Below, piece by piece: positions 44,877 to 53,353 of a DNA stretch of 64,000 nt. Under the pieces are notes generated by a model, which worked only from the letters and a program-made list of their open reading frames with translations, searched no databases and was not told the DNA's origin. This stretch comes from CAYRGC01 sp964601225 (lineage in GTDB: Bacteria > Patescibacteriota > Gracilibacteria > Peribacterales > Peribacteraceae): positions 1-64,000 of the forward strand of contig CAZRMM010000002.1 in the NCBI GenBank assembly GCA_964601225.1, given 5' to 3'. The position numbers were made by a program, and so were the translations under genes. Within the stretch, counting starts at the first letter, position 1; every line of letters begins with the position of its first letter.

Positions 44877-45293
44877 TTACGCCCGTCGTCCACTCCGATG
44901 GCGGCGAACGGTCTTCAGGCGCGCGAGCTCGCGCTCGAGGAGCGCGGTGGCGTCCGCGAAGGCCTCGGAATCGTCACGGCGCTGGCTCTGCAGATCCTCG
45001 GCACGCTTCTTCGCGGCCTCGATGGCCGCCTCCTCGAGTCCTTCGGCACGGTCTGCGATGTCCGCGAGAATCTTGATAGACGGTCCGGTCACCTCGATGA
45101 CTCCGCGAGAGACGGCAAAAAGTTTCTCATCCGTGCCCGAACGAACAACCATGGTTCCCGACCCAAGAACGGAAATGATGGGTTCGTGCCCGCCCATGAC
45201 GGTGATTTCGCCCTCGGGCGTCGGCAACGTCACAGCTTCGGCGTCGCCGGTGTAAACCGTCTCGTCCGGCGTGATGATGTCGACGTGAATCAT
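44877..45293 (-). CDS. atpC: ATP synthase F1 epsilon subunit
   Basis: A 138-residue central-stalk subunit. The N-terminal beta-sandwich starts MIHVDIITPDETVYTGDAEA and includes LPTPEGEITVMGGHEP; the helical C-terminus (EEAAIEAAKKRAEDLQ, then ALLERELARLKTVRR) is retained, so ATP-hydrolysis inhibition is possible. It lies 95 nt downstream of atpD, with a palindromic repeat in the spacer. The atpD-atpC pair is detached from the rest of the cluster. Confidence 0.94.
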   Translation of the reverse strand: MIHVDIITPDETVYTGDAEAVTLPTPEGEITVMGGHEPIISVLGSGTMVVRSGTDEKLFAVSRGVIEVTGPSIKILADIADRAEGLEEAAIEAAKKRAEDLQSQRRDDSEAFADATALLERELARLKTVRRHRSGRRA

Positions 45294-45303
45294 GCGTGGT
45301 GAG

Positions 45304-45386
45304 TTGTTAGTTTTTAGTTTTTAGGAGGGAAGCGAGAGAAGGACTGATGGCTTCCGACTAAAAACTAAAAACTCAAAACTAAAAAA
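45304..45386. repeat. Microrepeat palindrome between atpD and atpC, unit TAGTTTTT
   Basis: Left arm 45304-45324 (TTGTTAGTTTTTAGTTTTTAG); right arm 45357-45386 (CTAAAAACTAAAAACTC, AAAACTAAAAAA); inner GGAAGC/GCTTCC pair. It uses the same unit as the element at 41168. Confidence 0.7.
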
Positions 45387-45387
45387 T

Positions 45388-46758
45388 TCAAAGCTTAATC
45401 TCATCAATACTGCCCTTCATGAAGAACTCCTGCTCGGGCACGGAATCGTACTGGCCCTCGAGGATCGCCTTAAACGAGCGAACCGTGTCCTTGCGCGTGA
45501 CGAACTTGCCCGGGGCGCCGGTGAAGACCTCCGCGACGAAGAACGGCTGCGAGAGAAAGCGTTGGATGCGGCGGGCACGTCCGACGGTGCGCTTGTCTTC
45601 CTCGGAAAGCTCTTCCATGCCGAGGATCGCGATGATGTCCTGGAGTTCCTTGTAGCGCTGGAGCACTTTCTGCACGCCGCGCGCGACGTCGTAATGCTCC
45701 TGGCCCACAACGGCGGGCGTGAGGATGGACGACGTGGAATCGAGCGGGTCGACGGCCGGATAGATGCCGAGCTCCGCGATCTGACGCGAGAGAACGATGA
45801 ACGAATCGAGGTGGCCGAACGTCGTGGCGGGAGCCGGGTCGGTAAGGTCGTCGGCGGGAACGAACACGGCTTGAACGGACGTGATGGAACCCTTATTGGT
45901 AGAGGCGATGCGCTCCTGAACCTGACCCATTTCGACGGCGAGCGTGGGCTGGTAACCCACCGCGGACGGAATGCGTCCGAGGAGAGCGGAGAGCTCGGCG
46001 CCAGCCTGCGTGAAGCGGAAGATGTTGTCGATGAAGAGGAGGACGTCGCGCTGCTCCTCGTCGCGGAAGTACTCGGCCATCGAGAGGCCGGTGAGGGCGA
46101 CGCGGAGACGCGGCCCCGGCGGCTCGTTCATCTGGCCGAAGACGAGGGCCGTCTTCTCGAGAACGCCGGAATCCTTCATCTCGTAGTAGAGGTCGTTGCC
46201 TTCGCGGGAGCGCTCGCCGACGCCGGCGAACACCGAGTAACCGCCGTGCTCGGCCGCGATGTTGCGGATGAGCTCCTTCACGATGACGGTCTTGCCCACG
46301 CCGGCACCTCCGAAGAGACCTACTTTGCCTCCCTTGAGGATCGGACAGATGAGATCGACGACCTTGATGCCGGTCTCGAGAACTTCCGTCTCGGTGGACT
46401 GGTCGGCAAAGGACGGAGCGGGACGGTGGATCGGGTACTTCTTCTTGGTCTTCACCTGCGGCATGCCGTCGATGGGGTCGCCGAGGACGTTGAACATGCG
46501 GCCGAGCGTCTCGGGACCGACGTTCACGGAGATCGGGGCGCCGGTGTTCTCCACGGGAACGCCGCGCTTGAGACCGTCCGTCGAACCCATTGCGACCGCG
46601 CGAACGAGACCGCCCTCCATGTGCTGCTGTACCTCGAGGGTGAGCGTTTCCTTGCCGTTCTTCACATGAAGAGCGGTGAAGAGCGGCGGAAGCTGTTCAG
46701 ATTGGTCAAACTGGCAGTCGACGACGGCACCGATGACCTGAGCGATGGATCCGGGCAT
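45388..46758 (-). CDS. atpD: ATP synthase F1 beta subunit
   Basis: Catalytic subunit, 456 residues. Walker A is GGAGVGKTV (about 155), with the catalytic glutamate in GVGERSREGNDLY, Walker B VLLFIDNIFRFTQAG, and DELSEED-type residues near the C-terminus (MEELSEEDKRTV). The start at 46758 (MPGSIAQVIG) agrees with the family; further upstream are the promoter and leader. In most bacteria atpD follows atpG; here it precedes the rest of the operon. Confidence 0.97.
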   Translation of the reverse strand: MPGSIAQVIGAVVDCQFDQSEQLPPLFTALHVKNGKETLTLEVQQHMEGGLVRAVAMGSTDGLKRGVPVENTGAPISVNVGPETLGRMFNVLGDPIDGMPQVKTKKKYPIHRPAPSFADQSTETEVLETGIKVVDLICPILKGGKVGLFGGAGVGKTVIVKELIRNIAAEHGGYSVFAGVGERSREGNDLYYEMKDSGVLEKTALVFGQMNEPPGPRLRVALTGLSMAEYFRDEEQRDVLLFIDNIFRFTQAGAELSALLGRIPSAVGYQPTLAVEMGQVQERIASTNKGSITSVQAVFVPADDLTDPAPATTFGHLDSFIVLSRQIAELGIYPAVDPLDSTSSILTPAVVGQEHYDVARGVQKVLQRYKELQDIIAILGMEELSEEDKRTVGRARRIQRFLSQPFFVAEVFTGAPGKFVTRKDTVRSFKAILEGQYDSVPEQEFFMKGSIDEIKL

Positions 46759-46807
46759 GATAGGAAAAGGAGGATGAGCGCGGGGTCTTCTGACCCGCGG
46801 CCGCGAC

Positions 46808-46836
46808 ATCCTAAGGGATGGTGCAATGGCAAACAA
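46808..46836 (-). promoter_or_regulatory. Predicted sigma70 promoter of atpD
   Basis: TTGTTT (46831-46836), 17-nt spacer, TAGGAT (46808-46813). The leader of about 45 nt contains a GGGTC/GACCC hairpin and ends in a pyrimidine tract. Confidence 0.65.
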
Positions 46837-46866
46837 GGGTACCTCGACCGCAACGGACTGTCTTTT

Positions 46867-47169
46867 TCAAGAGCCAGAGCGATCCAGCACGTGGAGCAGA
46901 CGCGCGCGTTCAGTGAAGTCGATTCCCGTCTTCCTCCGGTATTCGTAGAGATGCCCCATCAATACCGACCTGTTCTTCGGCGAAAGCTGATGCCAATGAT
47001 TCCTCGCGCTCTCGAGCGTCTCAGCGATCCACGCGGTTTTCGCGAGGACTTCCCAGACGGCTTTCGCGACGGGGACGAATTGCGCGTACGCGGCATCGTC
47101 TCGATAAATAATCGGCAAATCCGCTTCGTTGAGCTGCATGGAAAAGACGATAGGACTCGAACTGCTCAT
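46867..47169 (-). CDS. Hypothetical protein (100 aa)
   Basis: Unrecognised soluble protein, helical, with a tryptophan-containing centre (AVWEVLAKTAWIAETLES, then HWHQLSPKN). Its ATG overlaps the stop of the DedA gene by four nt (ATGA), so it is translationally coupled and probably co-expressed with it. No motif suggests a function. It ends about 30 nt before the atpD -35 element. Confidence 0.6.
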   Translation of the reverse strand: MSSSSPIVFSMQLNEADLPIIYRDDAAYAQFVPVAKAVWEVLAKTAWIAETLESARNHWHQLSPKNRSVLMGHLYEYRRKTGIDFTERARLLHVLDRSGS

Positions 47170-47816
47170 CGCAACGATCTCCGCTTTCTCAGATGCCCCT
47201 TTAACGCGTGGACCACCGGAGGCAGGAGCGAGATGCCGATGATCGCGAAGATCACGAGCGTGAAGTTATGTTCCACGGCCGGGATCGTGCCGAAGAAGAA
47301 GCCCGCGTAGACGAAAAGCCCCACCCAAACCACGCCCCCGAGGACGTTGTAGAGGAAGAACTCGGTGTACGACATCTTGCCCGCACCCGCGACGAAGGGC
47401 GCGAGCGTGCGGATGATGGGCATGAAGCGCGCGAAGATGATCGTCTTACCGCCGTGCTTCTCGTAGAACTTCTCTGTGCTCGTCAGATGCTCGCGATTCA
47501 GGAAACGGTAGTTCTTCGTGAAGACCTTCTTCCCGAGATAGTGACCGATGGCATAGTTCACCGTGTCGCCCACCACGGCAGCGATCGAAAGGACCGCGAA
47601 GAGCAGGAACGGATGGAGTGACCCCTTGGCGGCGAAGGCTCCTGCGGCGAAGAGTAACGAGTCGCCGGGAAGAAACGGCGTGACTACCAGACCGGTCTCG
47701 CAAAAAACGATCGCGAACAGAATGGCATACGTCAGAACGCCGTAGCGCGTAATGATCTCCGCGAGGTGTTCGTCGACGTGAAGGATGAAGTCGACGAGGG
47801 TCGTGAGAAGGGACAT
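47166..47816 (-). CDS. DedA-family membrane protein
   Basis: A 216-residue membrane protein with the DedA/VTT domain: ETGLVVTPFLPGDSLLF, GDTVNYAIGHYLGKKVF and the FARFMPIIRTLAPFVAGAG motif with the conserved arginines, plus about five hydrophobic segments. DedA proteins act as lipid scramblases or undecaprenyl-phosphate flippases (UptA-type) or in membrane homeostasis; the substrate here is not decided by sequence. The leader CTGTCCTTCCT lacks a Shine-Dalgarno. Confidence 0.9.
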   Translation of the reverse strand: MSLLTTLVDFILHVDEHLAEIITRYGVLTYAILFAIVFCETGLVVTPFLPGDSLLFAAGAFAAKGSLHPFLLFAVLSIAAVVGDTVNYAIGHYLGKKVFTKNYRFLNREHLTSTEKFYEKHGGKTIIFARFMPIIRTLAPFVAGAGKMSYTEFFLYNVLGGVVWVGLFVYAGFFFGTIPAVEHNFTLVIFAIIGISLLPPVVHALKGHLRKRRSLR

Positions 47817-47820
47817 AGGA

Positions 47821-47887
47821 AGGACAGAAAGGCAGGAGGGCAGAAGCGACAGAGGCAGACTTCCTGCCTTGCTGCACTCCTGCCTTT
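47821..47887. repeat. Microrepeat palindrome, unit AAGGCAGG
   Basis: Left arm 47821-47858 (GACAGAAAGGCAGGAGGGCAG..., GAGGCAG) and right arm 47861-47887 (TTCCTGCCTTGCTGC, CTCCTGCCTTT). It fills the ctpA-dedA spacer and resembles the unit of the element at 3579. Confidence 0.65.
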
Positions 47888-47890
47888 TCG

Positions 47891-49516
47891 TTAGCGAAGG
47901 ATATCGATCGCCTTGAGCATCTCGGCGTCACGACCGGCAGAAGCGTCAACGAGCACATCGGGATCCACGCCCTGACCGTCGATCTTGCGCCCGAGGGGCG
48001 TGCGCCATTCCGCAACGGTGAACTTCAAGCTGGAATTATCGGAGAATGTCACGACTTGCTGCACCGTGCCCTTGCCGTAGGTCTTCTGGCCAACGATGGT
48101 CCCGCGCTTCGCATCCTGCAATGCTCCGGCAACGATTTCGGATGCGCTTGCCGAGCCGTGGTTCACGAGCACGACGAGCTTCACCGAAGCATCAATCGTG
48201 GGCTCCTCCGAGGTCTTCTCGTCATACGAACCGGAACGACCGGAAATATTCGCATATACGCTTCCTTTGGGAAGGAAATGACCGACGACAACCCCTGCGG
48301 CGTGCAACAACCCGCCAGGATTGTCCCGAAGATCGAGAACGATCCCGCGAGGATGAGCGGATTCGATGCTCTTCATGTACGTATCGAGCTTCGTATCGGT
48401 CGCTTGTCCGAACTGCACGATGCGAATGATCGTGATATCGCCTTGTTGGGTGATTTCCACCTCGGGAAGCTGAACCGTTGCTCGCGTGACGCTGATCTCC
48501 ATCTCAACGCCGTTGCGACGGATCTTTAGCTTCGCCGTGGAGCCTTTCGGGCCACGAATATGTCCGACAGCATCGTCGATGGAGAGACCGGCGAGCGTCT
48601 TGCCGTCGACGGAGATAATCTCGTCCTTCGGCTGCAGACCGGCCTTCTCCGCCGGCGAGCCGTGAATCGGCGAGACGATCACGACGGCACCGTTCACGAG
48701 TTCGACGGTCGCACCGATTCCCTCGATCTCGCCTTTGATCTGATCATTGAAGCGCTCGGAGGCGGCGGGCGGCATGTAAACGGTGTAAGGATCATTCAGC
48801 GTCTCGACCATGCTCTGGATTGCTTTTGTCCCCGCCTTGGAACCGTCGAGGCGATCTTTGTACAAATACTCGTCACTGAGTAACTGCCACACCTGATTCA
48901 TCGTATCCGTTTTGACGGAATCCTGGGATTTCCTGATGTCCTGCACTCGAACGCGAATTTTTTGCCCGGCATCCTGGGCGATCTTATCCATGATGAGCTT
49001 CGCTTCGCGCGTCTTGAGCACTTTCGCCGAACCGAAGATGCGGCCGTTATGCCTCATCCACCCCTGTTGAACGACGATCGCAACCGCTTCTTCCTGAAGC
49101 TTTCCTTTGACATCCGACAGAGCGGGAACGCTTGTCGTGGGATCGATTGTCTTGCCGGTAATTTTCGCCAAAATTACGGCTGCTTCAAGGCGCGTAATGC
49201 CCTTCCCCAACTGCAAATTTTCCCCGAAGAGAACGAGTGCCCCCTTTTGATGCGCAAGTGTCACGATGGGAAGATCGCCGGAAGAGACGCGTTTGTACGG
49301 GAGCTTGGTATCGGGCTTCGGCAAGGACAGGTTCAAGGCGGACACGACGGCCTTGAGAAAATCCCCTCGGCTCACGGGCACATTGTCCGCGCCGTTCAGA
49401 TACTGTTCCGGTGCGGCCATAGCACCGATCGGCAGGAGGAAAACTCCAAGCACGACGGAAGCGATCGTGCGGCGGAGACTCGCACGGGAAAAAGCAGAAA
49501 CACGAATGGAAATCAT
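47891..49516 (-). CDS. C-terminal processing peptidase (S41, CtpA-like) with SLH-like N-terminus
   Basis: A 541-residue exported serine protease. A signal peptide (IASVVLGVFLLPIGAMA) is followed by two or three SLH-like repeats (about 40-190; LQLGKGITRLEAAVILAKI is a clear one). A PDZ domain (about 275-350, GLQPKDEIISVDGKTLAGL) and the S41 domain follow, with Ser in NHGSASASE (about 454) and Lys in GQKTYGKG (about 478) as the catalytic dyad. It probably processes or degrades cell-wall-associated proteins. The ATG at 49516 is set by TTGTCA-17-TAAGGT, which overlaps the end of the upstream gene. Confidence 0.9.
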   Translation of the reverse strand: MISIRVSAFSRASLRRTIASVVLGVFLLPIGAMAAPEQYLNGADNVPVSRGDFLKAVVSALNLSLPKPDTKLPYKRVSSGDLPIVTLAHQKGALVLFGENLQLGKGITRLEAAVILAKITGKTIDPTTSVPALSDVKGKLQEEAVAIVVQQGWMRHNGRIFGSAKVLKTREAKLIMDKIAQDAGQKIRVRVQDIRKSQDSVKTDTMNQVWQLLSDEYLYKDRLDGSKAGTKAIQSMVETLNDPYTVYMPPAASERFNDQIKGEIEGIGATVELVNGAVVIVSPIHGSPAEKAGLQPKDEIISVDGKTLAGLSIDDAVGHIRGPKGSTAKLKIRRNGVEMEISVTRATVQLPEVEITQQGDITIIRIVQFGQATDTKLDTYMKSIESAHPRGIVLDLRDNPGGLLHAAGVVVGHFLPKGSVYANISGRSGSYDEKTSEEPTIDASVKLVVLVNHGSASASEIVAGALQDAKRGTIVGQKTYGKGTVQQVVTFSDNSSLKFTVAEWRTPLGRKIDGQGVDPDVLVDASAGRDAEMLKAIDILR

Positions 49517-49523
49517 GGACGGA

Positions 49524-49552
49524 ACCTTACACCTCGCCCTCGCGAGTGACAA
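49524..49552 (-). promoter_or_regulatory. Predicted promoter of the SLH-ctpA gene, leaderless type
   Basis: TTGTCA (49547-49552), 17-nt spacer, TAAGGT (49524-49529), seven nt before the ATG at 49516; it overlaps the last codons of the upstream membrane-protease gene. Confidence 0.6.
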
Positions 49553-50870
49553 ACGTGTCGGTGACGATAAGTCGACCGTGTTCGGCGCGGTTGCCGCGGC
49601 TTCCGAGGAGCGTCGTCAGAACGAGGTATCCGCCACCCACATACAACAACGTCGGGAAAACAAGAAGCGCGACAAGGTGAAACGGAGAGCCGCTCGGCGA
49701 GCCCAAGATGTCACCCAAAGTGCGCGGATTGCCCGGCAAAACATCGGGGAGAGACACAAGAATATTGCTGAAGGCGTGCAAGAGAAAAGCGAGCGTGAAT
49801 CCGATAAGCATCATCTCTCGGCGGAACAAATCTTTTCTCTCCACGCCGAAGAGATCATGTAGTTCTTCAATGAAAGGAAAGCGCCAACCGTGCGCGCGCG
49901 ACTCGCGCAGAACCGGGTCCGCGAAAATCGCAAGCCCGAAGAAATACGCGCAGATCCCCGTGGAAACGATGTGGACCATGCTTGTGAGAATGGATCTTCC
50001 GGCTACGTTGCCGAGAAAGCCCACCCAGTCGGGCTTACCCGGATGAAGGAGATACTCACGGACAAAACCGAGGAAGTATCCGCTGTTCGTGACGTTCTCG
50101 GCGAAGGCAAAACCGATCGCCACGACAATGCCGAGTTGCACGACGTCGTCGACGCTGCGAACCAAGGGCATTCCGACCTTTTTCAAGAACCAAAGCTTGC
50201 TGCCTTCCTCAATGAGCCCAACGAGAACGAACGAAAGGAACATGCTGAAGAGCGTGACATGCAGCTGCGGCATCGTGGGCCACTGTCCCATCACGAATGT
50301 CTGCGCCGAGTTGCTGAAGTTCTCGGGAACGACTTTGAAGAGAAAGAAGTCCATCTGCACCCCGCGGCGCGCGAGCGCGTCGTAAAAGAGGATGGGCACC
50401 GTCGAGAGCATGCCCGCGAAGAACATGGTGAGGACGACGGAGAGCCTCTCGCGGTGGTACGGCAGGAAGAGCAGGCACCACACGACCGCCGGGATAATGG
50501 CGAACCCGATCGCAAGCAGGTGGGCGCTGCGCTCCTGCGCGGTTTCCGAAAGGAGCATGTTGAAGAAGATCCAGAAGATGACGGTGCCGAGCACGGTCGC
50601 CTTGGTACGCGCTTCCCAGTTGCCAAAGAGGAGACGCCAGACAAGAACCGCAAAGAGCACTCCCACGGCCATCACGAAGCCGTTTCCGCGAGCGCTAGAG
50701 CCAAGCAGCGACTCAAGGGCGACGATCAGCCCTACGCCGACGAGCGATCCGAGCAGCACACCGAACGCGTAGTGCGCGGGACGGCCGCGGTAGCGGCTCA
50801 CGAGGTCGAGGCACACGAAAGCGCCGATCCCGGAGAGGATGATCGCCGAACGCGGAAGGGTGTCGACCAT
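49527..50870 (-). CDS. PrsW-like intramembrane metalloprotease family protein
   Basis: A 447-residue protein with about ten membrane helices. PrsW/CPBP-type signature residues are present: EEGSK (about 219) at the start of a helix, GFAFAENVTNSGYF (about 257), and a histidine in SMVHIVSTG (about 298). Bacillus PrsW cleaves an anti-sigma factor; the target here is unknown and no anti-sigma gene is adjacent. The C-terminal third (about 320-440) has extra helices. TTGTCT-16-TATACT (50888-50915) lies 17 nt upstream of the ATG. Confidence 0.78.
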   Translation of the reverse strand: MVDTLPRSAIILSGIGAFVCLDLVSRYRGRPAHYAFGVLLGSLVGVGLIVALESLLGSSARGNGFVMAVGVLFAVLVWRLLFGNWEARTKATVLGTVIFWIFFNMLLSETAQERSAHLLAIGFAIIPAVVWCLLFLPYHRERLSVVLTMFFAGMLSTVPILFYDALARRGVQMDFFLFKVVPENFSNSAQTFVMGQWPTMPQLHVTLFSMFLSFVLVGLIEEGSKLWFLKKVGMPLVRSVDDVVQLGIVVAIGFAFAENVTNSGYFLGFVREYLLHPGKPDWVGFLGNVAGRSILTSMVHIVSTGICAYFFGLAIFADPVLRESRAHGWRFPFIEELHDLFGVERKDLFRREMMLIGFTLAFLLHAFSNILVSLPDVLPGNPRTLGDILGSPSGSPFHLVALLVFPTLLYVGGGYLVLTTLLGSRGNRAEHGRLIVTDTFVTREGEV

Positions 50871-50887
50871 GGGTATTTGTTAAACAC

Positions 50888-50915
50888 AGTATACCATATA
50901 TTTGGCTTAAGACAA
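50888..50915 (-). promoter_or_regulatory. Predicted sigma70 promoter of the PrsW-like gene
   Basis: TTGTCT (50910-50915), 16-nt spacer, TATACT (50888-50893), with a 17-nt interval to the ATG. Confidence 0.65.
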
Positions 50916-50925
50916 AGCCAAAGTT

Positions 50926-50986
50926 CCGGGTTGCGGGTTGCGGGTTTCGAGGAATTTTCGCAACCCGTAACTCGAAACTCGCAACC
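50926..50986. repeat. Microrepeat palindrome, unit GGGTTGC
   Basis: Left arm 50926-50951 has three CGGGTTGC-like units and TTTCGAG; right arm 50956-50986 has CGCAACCCG, ACTCGAAACTCG and CAACC. It separates the divergent PrsW-like gene and glyS. Confidence 0.65.
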
Positions 50987-51025
50987 GTGCTATCCTGCCG
51001 CTCCGAGCCTATCCTCTCCCTTCCC

Positions 51026-51082
51026 ATGCCCGCCTCCTCCCTCGACCATCCTTCGACTTCGCTCAGGATGACAACCCTGTAA
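51026..51082 (+). other. Upstream duplicate of the glyS start with inserted hairpin repeat
   Basis: A short frame of 18 codons begins MPASSLDH, nearly the same as the first residues of GlyS (MPASSLDQ, 51100). Over these 22 nt the two copies differ at five positions, all third codon positions. After residue 8 the frame runs into a hairpin sequence (CATCCTTCGACTTCGCTCAG-GATG, about 51047-51070) of a type common in intergenic regions of many bacteria, then stops at 51082. It could be a displaced old start or a leader peptide. Confidence 0.55.
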
Positions 51083-51099
51083 TTTCCCTTCTCATCCCC

Positions 51100-52512
51100 A
51101 TGCCAGCTTCATCACTCGATCAATTAGTCTCCCTCTGCAAGCGTCGCGGATTCATCTTCCCGGGCTCGGAGATCTACGGAGGTTTGGCCAACACGTGGGA
51201 CTACGGCCCCCTTGGCGTGGAGCTGAAAAACCGCATCAAGAAGACGTGGTGGAAGACCTTCGTCCACAAACGCACGGACATGGTGGGCCTCGATGCCTCC
51301 ATCCTCATGAACCCGCGTGTTTGGGAGGCGAGCGGTCACGTGAGCAACTTCAACGATCCGCTCGTCGACTGCAAGAAGTGCAAGGAGCGCTTCCGTGGCG
51401 ACAAGCTGCTGGAGGAGAAGATCGGCGTGGAGGCCGCAGCCATCCTCAAGCTCGACCAGGTGCAGCCGATGCTCCTCGCCGAGAAGATCCCCTGCCCCAA
51501 GTGCGGCGAGATCGCGTGGACCCCTGCCAAGAAGTTCAACCTCATGTTCAAGACGCAACAAGGCGTCATCGAAGGCGAGGGCACGGACATCTACCTCCGT
51601 CCCGAAACCGCGCAGGGCATCTTCGTGAACTTCAAGAACGTGACGGACACCATGCGCATGCGCCTCCCCTTCGGCGTGGCGCAGATCGGCAAGGCCTTCC
51701 GGAACGAAATCACACCCGGCAACTTCACCTTCCGCACGCGCGAATTCGAGCAAATGGAGATCGAATACTTCTTTGACCCCGAGAAATCGAAGTGGGAGGA
51801 CATTTACGCGGAGTGGAAGAAGCAGAGCTGGGCGTTCATCACGGACACTCTCGGTATCGCCCCGGAGAACCTCCGCTTCCGCGACCACGAGAAAGACGAG
51901 CTCTCGCACTACTCGCGCGGCACCGTGGACATCGAGTACAAGTTCCCCTGGGGCTTCGGCGAGCTCTGTGCCGCCGCGGCGTACCGCACGGACTACGACC
52001 TCAGCCAGCACGAGAAGTTCAGCAAGCAGGACCTGCACTACACGGACCCCGACGAGCCCACGCGCAAGATCGTGCCACACGTCATGGAACCGTCCTTCGG
52101 CTCGGACCGGATCACGCTCGCGGTGATGCTCGACGCGTACACGGAAGAAAAGGTGAACGACGACACGCGCACGGTGATGAAGTTCAAGCCGGGCGTCGCC
52201 CCGATCGACGTCGCGATTCTGCCGCTGAGCAAGAAGGAGCACCTCGTCGCGAAAGCGCAGGAGCTTTACAAAATGATCCTCGACAAAACCGACCTCGTCT
52301 GCGATTTCGACGTCACGGGTTCGATCGGCAAGCGCTACCGCCGCCAGGACGAGATCGGCACGCCCCAGTGCGTCACGGTCGACTTCGGCACGCTCGGCGA
52401 AGACGCCGCGCAGGGCGCCAAGGATACGGCGACCATCAGAGATCGCGATTCCCTGAAGCAAGATCGCCTGTCGTTTGACGAGCTGATAAAAAGAATTGCC
52501 GCGAAGAAATAA
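51100..52512 (+). CDS. glyS: Glycyl-tRNA synthetase (single-chain alpha2 type)
   Basis: Class II synthetase of 470 residues of the dimeric type found in archaea, eukaryotes and many bacteria, not the alpha2beta2 form. The start region RRGFIFPGSEIYGGLANTWD is characteristic. A zinc-ribbon-like insert follows (CKKC about 89 and CPKC about 131), then motif 2 around FRNEITPGNFTFRTREFEQM, motif 3 EPSFGSDRITLAVM, and the anticodon-binding domain. The leader CCCTTCTCATCCCC has no Shine-Dalgarno. A duplicated N-terminal codon block lies 74 nt upstream. Confidence 0.96.
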   Translation: MPASSLDQLVSLCKRRGFIFPGSEIYGGLANTWDYGPLGVELKNRIKKTWWKTFVHKRTDMVGLDASILMNPRVWEASGHVSNFNDPLVDCKKCKERFRGDKLLEEKIGVEAAAILKLDQVQPMLLAEKIPCPKCGEIAWTPAKKFNLMFKTQQGVIEGEGTDIYLRPETAQGIFVNFKNVTDTMRMRLPFGVAQIGKAFRNEITPGNFTFRTREFEQMEIEYFFDPEKSKWEDIYAEWKKQSWAFITDTLGIAPENLRFRDHEKDELSHYSRGTVDIEYKFPWGFGELCAAAAYRTDYDLSQHEKFSKQDLHYTDPDEPTRKIVPHVMEPSFGSDRITLAVMLDAYTEEKVNDDTRTVMKFKPGVAPIDVAILPLSKKEHLVAKAQELYKMILDKTDLVCDFDVTGSIGKRYRRQDEIGTPQCVTVDFGTLGEDAAQGAKDTATIRDRDSLKQDRLSFDELIKRIAAKK

Positions 52513-52514
52513 TC

Positions 52515-53318
52515 TTACTGGACTTCTTCGCGCAAGCTCGTGGCCCCGGCGTATTCATCCGCGATGCGTTTGAAGTAGCCGATCGCGTACTCGACGGCGT
52601 TTTTTGCTCCGAACTTCGGCGCATCGGGTCGCGTGGCATACGAATGCATTTCCTTCTGGACGAGCGCTTCCTGAGCGGGACCAATGGAAAGAGTGATCAG
52701 ATCGTCGTCATTGGTGCCGTAGCAATACCACACCGGGTTCATTTGCTTCACCTTCTGACCAATAGGCGCGAAACCGCCGATGTTGAGAAAGCGGCCGCCA
52801 TCAAAATTATGATGGTACGAAGCGCTTTTCTCAACCGGCCCCGCAAGCAATCCCTGCACGGCTGGAAGAAGTTTCTGCCGGTCCTGAATCATCGCGGCGA
52901 CGGATCTGTACCACTCGCTCAATTGCCGCGCCATTTCCGGGGATTGCGCTGAAACCGCAAGCTGAAAATCCACCGAGTTCTGCCCGGACTGCGCGGAACG
53001 AACAGCGTCATGGTGCTGCTGCAGGTCGGCACGGAGAGCTTCCTGGAGGAGTAATCCATTGCGCTGTTGCACGAAGTGAATGACTCGGGGAAACCCGATC
53101 TCCGTACCGAGCGAACGCAAACGAATCCAATTCTCCGACGCAGACGCAAAAAGCTCGCCGAGCGATGTGATCGTATGTTCCGCAATTTCTTTCGGCAAAT
53201 CCGCAGCCTGTTTCTCGATGCCAATATCACTCAAAAAAGCATCGGCGGCTCCGGCGGTCCGAAGAAATTCCATCGTATCGGGAAACACCAATTGCTCGGC
53301 TTTCATGGGAGGTTTCAT
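52515..53318 (-). CDS. Hypothetical protein (267 aa)
   Basis: Unrecognised soluble protein. The first two thirds are predicted helical with many Q/E/L residues (FVQQRNGLLLQEALRADLQQ); the last third has mixed strands around VWYCYGTNDDDLITLSIG, a pattern seen in small binding domains. There is no signal peptide. TGGACA-17-TAGAAC (53325-53353) ends six nt before ATG 53318 and supports this start over the ATG at 53306. It is convergent with glyS, two nt between the stops. Confidence 0.6.
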   Translation of the reverse strand: MKPPMKAEQLVFPDTMEFLRTAGAADAFLSDIGIEKQAADLPKEIAEHTITSLGELFASASENWIRLRSLGTEIGFPRVIHFVQQRNGLLLQEALRADLQQHHDAVRSAQSGQNSVDFQLAVSAQSPEMARQLSEWYRSVAAMIQDRQKLLPAVQGLLAGPVEKSASYHHNFDGGRFLNIGGFAPIGQKVKQMNPVWYCYGTNDDDLITLSIGPAQEALVQKEMHSYATRPDAPKFGAKNAVEYAIGYFKRIADEYAGATSLREEVQ

Positions 53319-53324
53319 GCATTC

Positions 53325-53353
53325 GTTCTAATATTCCCCTGGAGAATTGTCCA
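53325..53353 (-). promoter_or_regulatory. Predicted promoter, leaderless type
   Basis: TGGACA (53348-53353), 17-nt spacer, TAGAAC (53325-53330), six nt before the ATG at 53318. Confidence 0.55.
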
